Source of the DNA: an uncultured Clostridia bacterium
GTDB lineage: Bacteria > Bacillota > Clostridia > TANB77 > CAG-508
DNA: 64,000 nt
Assembly (NCBI GenBank): GCA_934130285.1
Contig: CAKOXT010000001.1
Location: 1 to 64,000 of the forward strand
Direction of reading: 5' to 3'
Shown here: piece by piece, positions 24,235 to 32,656 of the stretch
How positions within the stretch are numbered: position 1 is the first letter of the stretch
Layout of the letters: every line of letters begins with the position of its first letter
Position numbers and translations under genes: made by a program
Notes under the pieces: generated by a model
What the model saw: only the letters and a program-made list of their open reading frames with translations
Told to the model about the DNA's origin: nothing
Databases searched by the model: none

Positions 24235-25446
24235 ATGCAAAATGTATTTGATACTTTAGAGAGAAGAGGATATGTAGAACAATTAACTCATCCAGAAGAA
24301 ATAAAAAAAATATTTGAAACAGAAAGTGTTCCTTTTTATATTGGAATAGATCCTACTGCTGATAGTTTACATGTAGGCCACTTTATTTCTTTAATGGTTG
24401 CATCACATATGCAAAAAGCTGGACATAAACCTATTATATTAATGGGTGGAGGGACAGCTATAATAGGTGATCCATCAGGAAAAACAGATATGAGAAAAAT
24501 GCTTACTGTTGAAACAATTGATAATAATATTGCTAAGATAAAAAAACAAGTTGAAAAGTTTTTAAGCTTTGAAGGGCCTAATGCAGCTATTATAGTTAAT
24601 AATGGTGATTGGCTTAGAGATTTAAATTATATTAATTTCATGAGAGAAATTGGTGTTCATTTTTCAGTTAATAGAATGTTAGCTGCTGAATGTTACAAAA
24701 ACAGATTAGAAACAGGTTTAACATTTTTTGAATTAGGATATATGTTAATGCAATCTTATGATTTTTTATATTTACATGATCATTATGGTTGTAAACTACA
24801 AATGGGTGGTAATGATCAATGGTCAAACATCATTGGTGGTGTTGAATTGATAAGAAAAATAGGTGCAGAAGATTCATATGGATTTACTTTTAAACTTCTT
24901 ACTACAAAAGAAGGTAAAAAGATGGGAAAAACAGAAAAAGGTGCATTATGGTTAAATCCAGAAAAAACATCTCCTTATGAATTTTATCAATATTGGAGAA
25001 ATATTGCAGATGATGATGTTGAAAATGTTATGAAATTATTAACATTTATTGATGTTGATGAGATTGAAGAAATGACTAAATATAGAGATGAAAGAATGAA
25101 TGAGGCTAAGAAAAGAGCTGCATTTGAAATCACAAAACTTGTGCATGGAGAAGAAGCTGCAAGACAAGCAGAAGAAGCTACTAATGCTATGTTTAGTGGT
25201 AATGGAAATGTTGATGCTATGGATTCTACAACAGTAAAAGATGGTTGTACAATTATAGATGCAATTATCGAAACTGGTATAGCGCCATCTAAAGGTCAAG
25301 CTAAAACTTTAATTTCTCAAGGTGCAATTAGTTTGAATAATGAAAAAATCGAAGATATAAGTTATGTGCTTAAAGAAGATGATTTTAAAGAAGGATATGC
25401 TATTTTGAAAAAAGGTAAAAAAATATATCACAAATTAGTAAAATAA
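24235..25446 (+). CDS. tyrS: Tyrosyl-tRNA synthetase
   Basis: A 403-residue class I synthetase that charges tRNA-Tyr. The HIGH-like signature is HVGH (46-49) in DSLHVGHF, the KMSKS-like loop is KKMGKTEKG (about 226-234), and the C-terminal S4 RNA-binding domain contains GQAKTLISQGAISLNN. The GGNDQWSNI segment in the tyrosine-binding part is present. Length fits the TyrZ-type branch rather than the shorter TyrS of Bacilli. No T-box leader is seen; the gap to the upstream gene is only 24 nt. Confidence 0.96.
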   Translation: MQNVFDTLERRGYVEQLTHPEEIKKIFETESVPFYIGIDPTADSLHVGHFISLMVASHMQKAGHKPIILMGGGTAIIGDPSGKTDMRKMLTVETIDNNIAKIKKQVEKFLSFEGPNAAIIVNNGDWLRDLNYINFMREIGVHFSVNRMLAAECYKNRLETGLTFFELGYMLMQSYDFLYLHDHYGCKLQMGGNDQWSNIIGGVELIRKIGAEDSYGFTFKLLTTKEGKKMGKTEKGALWLNPEKTSPYEFYQYWRNIADDDVENVMKLLTFIDVDEIEEMTKYRDERMNEAKKRAAFEITKLVHGEEAARQAEEATNAMFSGNGNVDAMDSTTVKDGCTIIDAIIETGIAPSKGQAKTLISQGAISLNNEKIEDISYVLKEDDFKEGYAILKKGKKIYHKLVK

Positions 25447-25453
25447 TTATTTG

Positions 25454-25484
25454 AAGGTAAGCTTTTTATAGCTTACCTTTGTTA
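25454..25484 (+). terminator. Terminator of tyrS
   Basis: A perfect 10-bp stem (25454-25463 with 25470-25479), a 6-nt loop and a T-rich tail interrupted by one G. Confidence 0.85.
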
Positions 25485-25558
25485 CGTTATTTGATATTTA
25501 GAAAGCCACAAAACAGCGAAATTAATAATTTTTAATGCAAAATATTTTGGTAATTTGG

Positions 25559-25587
25559 TTTACAAAAACCTAAGAAAAATATATAAT
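25559..25587 (+). promoter_or_regulatory. Promoter of the PstS-like gene
   Basis: TTTACA (25559-25564), 17-bp spacer, perfect TATAAT (25582-25587), 56 bp before the start codon. Confidence 0.82.
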
Positions 25588-25643
25588 TATGGTGATTTTT
25601 ATGTGAAAAAACGAACAATAATTATTGTAGGAATGGGGTTATT

Positions 25644-26609
25644 ATGAAAAAGATTTTAACTGTTTTGTTACCTTTTTTAATAATGTTAATGGTTGCTGGA
25701 GCATGTATAGGAATTTATATTGTTTTCACAAATGGATTGCCAAAATTTAATCAACAAGTTGCTGCTGAAAATGTCGTATTAAATCAAGAGAATGATACTA
25801 GTATAATATTGACTGAAGATGAATTGCCAAGAGTTGATGCTTCTGGAATAGCTCAACCATTAATGACAGCACTTATAAGAAATTTTACACAGGATAGCAA
25901 TATTTCCGAAAAATCATTAAGCTATTCTTCAACTGATGAAGGATTAGAAAAACTATTGAATGATGAGATAGATGTTTTAATTTCTACATATCCTTCAGAT
26001 GATTATATAACAAGAGCAAAAGCAAAAGGTATTGATTTAGAAATTACTCCAATTGCTAAAGATGGATTTGTTTTTTATACAAATCCAACTAATTCAATGA
26101 GTTCCATAAAAGTTTCTGATATACAAAAAATATATAACGGACAAGTTAAAAATTGGTTACAAATTGGTGGCAATGATTTAAATATAAAGGCTTTTCAATA
26201 TCCTGAAAATTCATCTACTCAATTAGAAATGATTTCTTCTGTAATGAAAAAATTAGAAATGGTAGATGCACCAAAAGATATTTTTTATGATAAGACGTAT
26301 GGTGAGATTAATGATGTAATTGCAACATATGATAATTCTGAAGGTTCAATTGGGTATACATATTATTATGAGGCAAATTTATTATATGATACTGATGCAA
26401 AAGTTGATGGAGCTATTAAAATATTGAAAGTAAATGATGTTGCACCAAGTTATGATTCCATAAAGAGTGGAGAATATCCTGTACAAGTAAATTATTATTT
26501 AATAAGAAATAAAAACAATACTTCAGAGAGCTTAAATTTATTTACAGATGCTGTTTTATCTGATAGAGGGAAAAAAGTAATAAAGGAGGCTGGATATATT
26601 GATAATTAG
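25644..26609 (+). CDS. PstS-like substrate-binding protein
   Basis: A 321-residue membrane-anchored or exported protein with one N-terminal hydrophobic segment (about 4-30) and a type II periplasmic-binding fold. The segments LPRVDASGIAQPLMTAL, SSTDEGLEKLLNDEIDVLI and IYNGQVKNWLQIGG recall PstS phosphate-binding proteins (PBP-like domain). No lipobox with a clear +1 cysteine is seen (AGACIG at about 18-23 is possible). No ABC permease or ATPase genes adjoin it, so it may act as a sensor or scavenger. The next gene overlaps its last codons, which suggests linked translation. Confidence 0.75.
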   Translation: MKKILTVLLPFLIMLMVAGACIGIYIVFTNGLPKFNQQVAAENVVLNQENDTSIILTEDELPRVDASGIAQPLMTALIRNFTQDSNISEKSLSYSSTDEGLEKLLNDEIDVLISTYPSDDYITRAKAKGIDLEITPIAKDGFVFYTNPTNSMSSIKVSDIQKIYNGQVKNWLQIGGNDLNIKAFQYPENSSTQLEMISSVMKKLEMVDAPKDIFYDKTYGEINDVIATYDNSEGSIGYTYYYEANLLYDTDAKVDGAIKILKVNDVAPSYDSIKSGEYPVQVNYYLIRNKNNTSESLNLFTDAVLSDRGKKVIKEAGYIDN

Positions 26610-28089
26610 TAAAAATACCAAAATATTTTTGATAATTTTTTCTGCTGTTTTATTACTTATAACTATTGGAGCGATTGTATATAAAAAAACGCATAATAAC
26701 TCAATTGGATCACAAATTATAATTGAAAGTGCTCAAAAGATTCCAAATGTTTCTAATGAAGATGTTAATGGACAGAATAAAGAAATAAAGAGACTAACAT
26801 TGGATAGTACATATTCAAATAATGGTTTGTCATATAGTGAAGCTAAAGATGAGGAAAGAGACATAGATGTTAGATATGTACAAATATCTGATTTGAAGAG
26901 TGAAAATATCCAAGAAAGTATAAATAGACAAATAAAAGAAAGAATAAATAAAATTTTAGATAGTAATAATTTTAAGAGAAATTCTGATGATTCTGCATAT
27001 GTTAGAACAACAGTAACAGCGAATTTTTCAGATGTATTATCAATAAAAATTTTTGTAAGATTTAAAGATGGATATAATAAAACTTATGGATTAAATTTTA
27101 GTTTGGATAATGGAGAAAAAATTGGTGTTGCAGATTTGTTTACATATGATGCACCAAAGAAAAATATTATAACAGAATCTGCATATAGGTCTTTTGCATT
27201 AGGATATTATACTGAAGAAGGAATATCAAATGAGTTTTATACTAATATAGAAGATGATGTAATAGAATTTTTAACAGATTATAATAATGGTGAAATTACG
27301 GAATTTTCTTTTACTCCACTTACAATAGAGTTATATAAAGAAGGTAAAACAGTTACGATAGATATGACAAAGTATTATAATTATATAGCTATTTATACAG
27401 AATTTGTTTCAAGTTCTGATTTATATAATTCAAAATCAAATGTAGCAGAAAAGATACCTGTTTTTGTAAATAGACCTGAATCAATAGTGGACTTGTATGA
27501 GAAGGTTAATGATTCTTGTACATTAGATGTAATAATATATAGTGATGAAGATTTTAATCAAAAAGAGAAAAAAACAATAGAAAATTATACTAAGGATTTG
27601 AAAGAACAATTATCTTCAATAAAGATGCAAAAAGGCATATATTATTCAAATTATATAAAAGTTTCAAAATCAAAGGAAAATAATGAAGAAATCCTTGTCT
27701 TTCATGAAGATGAATGCGTTGCAAGAACTGATGAAGGTAAATTCCAAGATGAAGTATATTCTAAAATTATAATGGCTGAAAGAGATTTAAATAATTTAAG
27801 TTATTCAAAAAGTAAAATTCATATATTGGATGATGATAGTTTAGAAAGTGCTTCTGTGGATATAAGATATAATGTTAATACGGGGAAGAAAATAGAAGAT
27901 GAATCTGAAGAAGACGATAATGGAGATCAAGAAAATAATAATGAAAATGATACCAGAGAAAATACTGATACAAGAAATCCTCCAGCGCCAAGTGCATCTC
28001 CTAGTCCTTTGCCAACAACTTCACCAACTCCAACGCCAAGTGTGACACCTAGTCCAACTGGAGAAATAACAACTAAGGTTACTTTTTAA
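26599..28089 (+). CDS. Membrane-anchored extracytoplasmic protein with Pro/Ser/Thr-rich tail
   Basis: A 496-residue protein that starts with TTG (aaggagg nine bases upstream) inside the end of the upstream gene. It has one N-terminal membrane segment (about 7-28), then a large outside domain. Residues 85-270 (DIDVRYVQISDLKSENIQES, LNFSLDNGEKIGVADLF) resemble DUF4163/DUF3298-type domains known from RsiV-like anti-sigma factors and lysozyme-binding proteins. The last 50 residues are an acidic stretch then a proline/serine/threonine-rich tail of the PSPTPTP kind. The function is unknown; co-translation with the PstS-like protein suggests they work together at the cell surface. Confidence 0.7.
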   Translation: MIISKNTKIFLIIFSAVLLLITIGAIVYKKTHNNSIGSQIIIESAQKIPNVSNEDVNGQNKEIKRLTLDSTYSNNGLSYSEAKDEERDIDVRYVQISDLKSENIQESINRQIKERINKILDSNNFKRNSDDSAYVRTTVTANFSDVLSIKIFVRFKDGYNKTYGLNFSLDNGEKIGVADLFTYDAPKKNIITESAYRSFALGYYTEEGISNEFYTNIEDDVIEFLTDYNNGEITEFSFTPLTIELYKEGKTVTIDMTKYYNYIAIYTEFVSSSDLYNSKSNVAEKIPVFVNRPESIVDLYEKVNDSCTLDVIIYSDEDFNQKEKKTIENYTKDLKEQLSSIKMQKGIYYSNYIKVSKSKENNEEILVFHEDECVARTDEGKFQDEVYSKIIMAERDLNNLSYSKSKIHILDDDSLESASVDIRYNVNTGKKIEDESEEDDNGDQENNNENDTRENTDTRNPPAPSASPSPLPTTSPTPTPSVTPSPTGEITTKVTF

Positions 28090-28101
28090 AAGGAGGCAAT
28101 A

Positions 28102-28947
28102 ATGTTTTTGTTTAAAATTAAAACATATGCTTTTATAGGACCATCTGGAACTGGTAAAAGCTATAGAGCACAATATGTTGCAAGTGAAAGAGGAATAAAA
28201 TATATAATAGATGATGGACTTTTAATAAAAGAAAGTCAGGTTATTGCTGGTGTGTCAGCGAAGAAAGCACCAACTAAAATTGAAACTGTAAAAAATGCTT
28301 TGTTTTTAACAGAAGATAAAAAAATTGAGATTCAAAAAGCGATAAAAAAATATAGACCTGATTCTATTTTAATATTAGGTACATCAGATGGAATGGTGGA
28401 TAAGATTGCTGCTAATCTTGGTTTACCACCAATTGCTGAGAGAATATATATAAATGAGGTTGCAACACAAGAAGAAATGGATACTGCAAGAAGAATTCGT
28501 GTTACACAAGGTAAGCATGTAATTCCTGTCCCAACATTTGAAATAAAAAAAGATTTTTCTGGATATTTGTTAGATCCTCTACAAATTTTTAAATCAAAAG
28601 GAAAAAATGCGGAACCGTATATTGCAGAAAAATCAATTATAAGACCTACATTTAGCTATTTAGGAAATTTTACTATATCTGATAGTGTATTTAAAGATAT
28701 TATAGTAACAGTAGCAAAAAAAGTAGAAGGCATTTATAAAGTTTTAAAAATAAGGGTTGATAAAACGCAAAATGATACAGCTGGTGTTCAACTTTATATA
28801 GAGGTTTCTATAGAATATGGTGCAAATATGATGGAAGTATTGCGTATATTCAAAAAAGAAACTAGAAGAGAAATTGAGAATTTAACTGCAATGTATATTT
28901 CAAATGTGGATATTGTGGCTAAACAAATTCATTTTCCAGAAGAGTAA
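28102..28947 (+). CDS. P-loop ATPase fused to an Asp23-like domain
   Basis: A 281-residue cytoplasmic protein of two parts. The N-terminal part has a Walker A motif, GPSGTGKS (13-20), followed by YIIDDGLLIKES and VIAGVSAKKAPTKIETVK, and a nucleotide-fold core (ILILGTSDGMVDKIA). After the GKHVIPVPTFEIKKDF linker, residues from about 190 on (ISDSVFKDIIVTVAKKVEGI, then QLYIEVSIEYGANMMEV) look like an Asp23/Gls24 alkaline-shock domain. It lies 12 nt after the previous gene and 14 nt before cmk. The family appears in Clostridia; the activity is not established. Confidence 0.75.
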   Translation: MFLFKIKTYAFIGPSGTGKSYRAQYVASERGIKYIIDDGLLIKESQVIAGVSAKKAPTKIETVKNALFLTEDKKIEIQKAIKKYRPDSILILGTSDGMVDKIAANLGLPPIAERIYINEVATQEEMDTARRIRVTQGKHVIPVPTFEIKKDFSGYLLDPLQIFKSKGKNAEPYIAEKSIIRPTFSYLGNFTISDSVFKDIIVTVAKKVEGIYKVLKIRVDKTQNDTAGVQLYIEVSIEYGANMMEVLRIFKKETRREIENLTAMYISNVDIVAKQIHFPEE

Positions 28948-28961
28948 AAAGGAGTAGAAAA

Positions 28962-29627
28962 ATGATAGTAGCAATAGATGGACCTGCCGGAAGCGGAAAA
29001 GGAACTGTAACAAAAGAAATTGCAAAACGTATAGGACTAATAAATTTAGATACAGGAGCAACTTATAGATGTGTTGCTTTAGCAAGTATTAAAGCTGGAT
29101 TACCATTAAGTGATGAGGATGGTATAGTTAATCTTATTGATGAATTAAAAATAGAATTTAAATATGATAATGATTCAATACGTGTATTTTTAAATGATAA
29201 AGAAGTTACTGATGAAATAAGAACTTTTGAAGTAAATAAAATAGTTTCTCAAGTTTCTTCGATAGTTCCTGTAAGATTAAAAATGGTTGATTTACAGAGA
29301 AGAATGGCTGAAGGAAAAAATGTAATAATGGAAGGTAGAGATATTGGTACTTATGTTTTTCCAAATGCAGATGTTAAAATATATTTAGATGCTGATGTTG
29401 AAGAAAGAGCAAAAAGAAGATTTAAAGAAAATAAAGAAAAAGGAATGAATGTTTCTTTTGAAGAAATATTGGAAAATATTAAGAAAAGAGACGAAAATGA
29501 TAAAAACAAAACAATAGGAGCATTAAAAGTGGCTGAAGATGCTATTGTTGTGGATTCAACTAAATTAACAATAGAAGAAATGACTGACGAAGTTGAAAAA
29601 ATAATAAAAAGAAAAATGGAGGAATAA
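28962..29627 (+). CDS. cmk: Cytidylate kinase
   Basis: A 221-residue (d)CMP kinase that phosphorylates CMP and dCMP with ATP. Walker A GPAGSGKGT (7-15), LDTGATYRCVAL, and MEGRDIGTYVFPNADVKIYLDA, which carries nucleotide-binding arginines, are all typical. Length is normal. It is followed by plsC after two bases (GTG start), a classic Gram-positive pairing. It lies 14 nt after the P-loop-Asp23 gene and has an aaggag site. Confidence 0.96.
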   Translation: MIVAIDGPAGSGKGTVTKEIAKRIGLINLDTGATYRCVALASIKAGLPLSDEDGIVNLIDELKIEFKYDNDSIRVFLNDKEVTDEIRTFEVNKIVSQVSSIVPVRLKMVDLQRRMAEGKNVIMEGRDIGTYVFPNADVKIYLDADVEERAKRRFKENKEKGMNVSFEEILENIKKRDENDKNKTIGALKVAEDAIVVDSTKLTIEEMTDEVEKIIKRKMEE

Positions 29628-29629
29628 TT

Positions 29630-30238
29630 GTGGAAGTATTAAGAAAAATATGCAGAGCTATTGTAAAACCGTTATGTCATTTAGCTGCTTTAATTGTGTA
29701 TAGAGTACGTGTTGAGGGAATTGAAAATGTTCCGAAAGATAGTGCTTGTATAGTTTGTGGAAACCATGTACATGCACTTGATGCACCTGCATTAGTAGCT
29801 GTAACTAATAGAAAAATTAGATTTATGGCTAAAGAAGAATTGTGGAAAAGTTTAGGTTTCAGATTTATGGCATTTGTATTTTATGTTTTTCCTGTAAAAA
29901 GGGGGAAAGGTGATACTGATGCAATAAAAACATCAATAAAACTTTTGAAGTCAAATCAAATATTGGGTATGTATCCAGAAGGAACTAGAAATGGTTTAGA
30001 AAAGGGCATAAAACCCAAAAATGGGGCTGTTACATTGGCGATTAGAAATAATGTTCCAATAGTTCCATTTGGAGTAGAAGGAACATTTAAACCTTTTACA
30101 AAGGTTACATATAGATTTGGAAAACCTATGGATTTTTCATCATATAAAGAAAATGCAAAAGATAAAGAAGTACTAGATACATTGACAAATGAAGTTATGG
30201 CTAGAATTGTTGAACTAAGAGATAATAAAGTACAATAA
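29630..30238 (+). CDS. plsC: 1-acyl-sn-glycerol-3-phosphate acyltransferase
   Basis: A 202-residue membrane-associated acyltransferase that makes phosphatidic acid from lysophosphatidic acid. The catalytic NHxxxxD motif is NHVHALD (45-51), and the glycerophosphate-binding block YPEGTRNG appears near residues 118-125. One hydrophobic N-terminal segment precedes the domain. The start codon is GTG with ggagg eight bases upstream, two bases after the cmk stop. With plsY and gpsA further on, three phospholipid genes occur in this 4-kb stretch. Confidence 0.92.
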   Translation: MEVLRKICRAIVKPLCHLAALIVYRVRVEGIENVPKDSACIVCGNHVHALDAPALVAVTNRKIRFMAKEELWKSLGFRFMAFVFYVFPVKRGKGDTDAIKTSIKLLKSNQILGMYPEGTRNGLEKGIKPKNGAVTLAIRNNVPIVPFGVEGTFKPFTKVTYRFGKPMDFSSYKENAKDKEVLDTLTNEVMARIVELRDNKVQ

Positions 30239-30243
30239 AGTGC

Positions 30244-30272
30244 TTGACAGAACCAAAATACTGATGTATAAT
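30244..30272 (+). promoter_or_regulatory. Consensus sigma-A promoter of rpmF
   Basis: Perfect TTGACA (30244-30249), 17-bp spacer, perfect TATAAT (30267-30272). This is the best promoter of the window, as expected for a ribosomal protein gene. The leader to the start codon is about 65 nt. Confidence 0.95.
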
Positions 30273-30344
30273 CGTTTAGTAACTTGAAAAAGAAAAAATA
30301 AATTTTCATATAAAATACTAGAAAGAGCAAGGGGGGAATTTGAA

Positions 30345-30533
30345 ATGGCACAACCAAAAAGAAGATGGTCTAAAGCAAGAACAGGTTTAAAAAGATCAAC
30401 TTGGAAAATTGAAGAAAAGAATTTATCTACATGCCCACATTGTCACGAACCAGTTATGCAACATAGAGTTTGTTCAAACTGCGGATATTACAATGGAAAA
30501 GAAGTAGTAACAGTTAAAACAGATAAGAAATAA
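30345..30533 (+). CDS. rpmF: 50S ribosomal protein L32
   Basis: A 62-residue L32. It begins MAQPKRRWSKARTGLKRSTW, as in the family, and keeps a zinc knuckle: C30/C33 (CPHC) and C43/C46 (CSNC). It is therefore the zinc-binding paralogue type. Its own consensus promoter and strong terminator make it a one-gene unit with a strong aagggggg-type site. The gene after it, der, has a separate promoter. Confidence 0.97.
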   Translation: MAQPKRRWSKARTGLKRSTWKIEEKNLSTCPHCHEPVMQHRVCSNCGYYNGKEVVTVKTDKK

Positions 30534-30540
30534 TAAAAAA

Positions 30541-30570
30541 GAAGTACATTGAAAGATGTGCTTTTTTTTT
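30541..30570 (+). terminator. Terminator of rpmF
   Basis: An 8-bp stem (30542-30549 with 30556-30563, one G-T pair) followed by nine T residues, with A residues on the 5' side extending the pairing. Confidence 0.88.
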
Positions 30571-30601
30571 GCCCATAATTAGCTAAAACTTCAAAAATTT
30601 G

Positions 30602-30630
30602 TTGAATTTTAAATCTATTTGTTATAAAAT
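30602..30630 (+). promoter_or_regulatory. Promoter of der-plsY-gpsA
   Basis: TTGAAT (30602-30607), 17-bp spacer, TAAAAT (30625-30630). A second possible -10, TATACT (30634-30639), follows closely. The start codon of der is at 30660. Confidence 0.6.
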
Positions 30631-30659
30631 GTTTATACTTATGAAATAGAGGTGAGAAA

Positions 30660-31991
30660 ATGTCAAAACCAGTAGTTGCCATAGTTGGAAGACCAAATGT
30701 AGGAAAATCTACTTTTTTTAATTATATAGTTGGACAAAGAATTTCTATCGTTGAAGATACTCCAGGAGTTACTAGAGATAGAGTTTATGCAGAATCAAAT
30801 TGGAGAGGAAGAGATTTTACAGTTATCGATACTGCAGGTATTGAAGAATTAACAGGAGATACAATAGTAAATCAAATGAGAGAGCAAGTAGATATTGCTA
30901 TTTCAGTTGCAGATGTTATTATATTTTTAACAGATATAAAACAAGGTATTACAGCTGCAGATGAAGAAATTGCAACATTGCTTAAAAAGTCTAAAAAGCC
31001 AATTGTTCTTGTTTGCAATAAAGCTGATAATTTTGGAAAAGATCCAATGGAATTGTATGAATTTTATAATTTAGGAATAGGGACACCATTGCCACTTTCA
31101 GCAGCAAATGCTATTGGTGTTGGAGATGTTTTAGATGCTATATATGAAAAATTCCCTGATGAAAATGAACAAGATTCAGATTCAGAAGTTATAAAAGTAG
31201 CGATAATTGGGAAACCTAATGCTGGAAAGTCTTCTTTGGTTAATAAAATTTTAGGAGAAAATAGAGTTATTGTTAGTGATGTGGCTGGGACAACAAGAGA
31301 TGCAATAGACTCAGAGTATGAAAATGAATACGGAAAATATGTATTTATAGATACAGCAGGAATTAGAAGAAAAAGTAAAGTAAAAGAAAATATAGAAAAA
31401 TATAGTGTAATGAGATCTAATTTAGCTATTGAAAGAGCTGATGTTTGTATAATGATGATCGATGCTACAGAAGGTGTAAGCGAGCAGGATTCAAAAATAC
31501 TTGGAGAGGCTCATGAAGCTGGAAAAGGTATTATTATAGCAGTAAATAAGTGGGATGAAATAGAGAAAGATAATTATACACTAGAAAAGTTTAAAAAAGA
31601 TGTGTATAATGAATTTCCATTTGCAACATATGCACCAATAATTTTTATTTCTGCAAAAACTGGTCAAAGAGTAAATAAGCTTTTTGAAATGATAAATAAT
31701 GTTGCAAATCAAAATGCTTTGAGAGTATCAACAGCAGTATTAAATCAAGTAATAAACGAGGCTATAGCAGTTGTTCAACCACCATCTGATAAAGGAAAAA
31801 GACTTAAAATTTTCTATGGAACACAGGCTTCAACTAAACCACCAACATTTGTTATATTTGTTAATAAAAAAGAATTATTCCATTTTTCTTATGAAAGATA
31901 TTTGGTAAATTGTATAAGAAATAATTTTGGATTAGAGGGAACACCTGTAAGAATTATTGTTAGAGAAAAGAATGATAAAGTGGAAGAGTAA
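30660..31991 (+). CDS. der: Ribosome-assembly GTPase Der (EngA)
   Basis: A 443-residue protein with two tandem GTPase domains and a C-terminal KH-like domain, essential for 50S subunit assembly. The P-loops are GRPNVGKS (10-17) and GKPNAGKS (about 184-191); the G3 motifs are DTAGIEE and DTAGIRR, and the NKAD and NKWDEI G4 motifs follow. Length and order are standard. plsY follows 30 nt later with its own binding site and gpsA after that; der-plsY-gpsA is a conserved Firmicute arrangement. Confidence 0.97.
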   Translation: MSKPVVAIVGRPNVGKSTFFNYIVGQRISIVEDTPGVTRDRVYAESNWRGRDFTVIDTAGIEELTGDTIVNQMREQVDIAISVADVIIFLTDIKQGITAADEEIATLLKKSKKPIVLVCNKADNFGKDPMELYEFYNLGIGTPLPLSAANAIGVGDVLDAIYEKFPDENEQDSDSEVIKVAIIGKPNAGKSSLVNKILGENRVIVSDVAGTTRDAIDSEYENEYGKYVFIDTAGIRRKSKVKENIEKYSVMRSNLAIERADVCIMMIDATEGVSEQDSKILGEAHEAGKGIIIAVNKWDEIEKDNYTLEKFKKDVYNEFPFATYAPIIFISAKTGQRVNKLFEMINNVANQNALRVSTAVLNQVINEAIAVVQPPSDKGKRLKIFYGTQASTKPPTFVIFVNKKELFHFSYERYLVNCIRNNFGLEGTPVRIIVREKNDKVEE

Positions 31992-32021
31992 TAAATTGCC
32001 AAAGACAAGGGGGATTGAAAT

Positions 32022-32639
32022 ATGGTAGCTATATACATATTAGTAGCACTAGTAGCATATCTTATTGGAAGTATAAGTTTTTCTGTAATATTTACTAAAA
32101 AGTTAGCAGGGTTTGATGTTAGAGAAAAAGGAAGTAAGAATGCAGGAAGTACTAATGTACTTAGAACAGCAGGAAAAAAGATTGCAATATTAACATTAGT
32201 ATGTGATATTTTAAAAGGGCTTATTGCAGTTTTATTTGCTAAAATAATAGGTGAAATAGATCATTTTGATCACATAGAGTATTTGGTTCAAGTAGCTGGA
32301 ATAGCAGTTGTTCTTGGACATACTTTCCCAATCTTTTTTGGATTTAAAGGAGGAAAGGGAGTTGCTACAAGTTTAGGATTAATATTATTGATTAATTGGC
32401 AAATTGGATTAATTTGTTTAGTATTTGCTTTAATATTAATTATATCAACAAGAATGGTTTCATTAGGATCTGTATCAGCAGCAGTATTATTTCCAGTATT
32501 AACAATGTTTATTACTGAGAATTATATTGTTCCAGGTGATTATAGAATATTTGGAATATTACTTGGAGTGTTTGTATGCTTTAATCACAGAGCTAATATA
32601 AAAAGGTTATTAAAAGGACAAGAAAGTAAAATATTTTAA
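32022..32639 (+). CDS. plsY: Acyl-phosphate:glycerol-3-phosphate acyltransferase
   Basis: A 205-residue polytopic enzyme (about five to six membrane segments) that makes lysophosphatidic acid from acyl-phosphate and glycerol-3-phosphate. The three active-site loops are seen: GSKNAGSTNVLRT, GHTFPIFFGFKGGKGVATS, and NHRANIKRLLKGQE near the end. It stands between der and gpsA, which makes its glycerol-3-phosphate substrate. Start ATG with aaggggg upstream. Confidence 0.95.
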   Translation: MVAIYILVALVAYLIGSISFSVIFTKKLAGFDVREKGSKNAGSTNVLRTAGKKIAILTLVCDILKGLIAVLFAKIIGEIDHFDHIEYLVQVAGIAVVLGHTFPIFFGFKGGKGVATSLGLILLINWQIGLICLVFALILIISTRMVSLGSVSAAVLFPVLTMFITENYIVPGDYRIFGILLGVFVCFNHRANIKRLLKGQESKIF

Positions 32640-32656
32640 TTACGAAGGAGAAGTTT

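Noticed and set aside
29956..30357. 133-codon minus-strand frame over plsC and the rpmF promoter
   Set aside because: It covers plsC, the consensus rpmF promoter and the first rpmF codons in antisense; no start signals.
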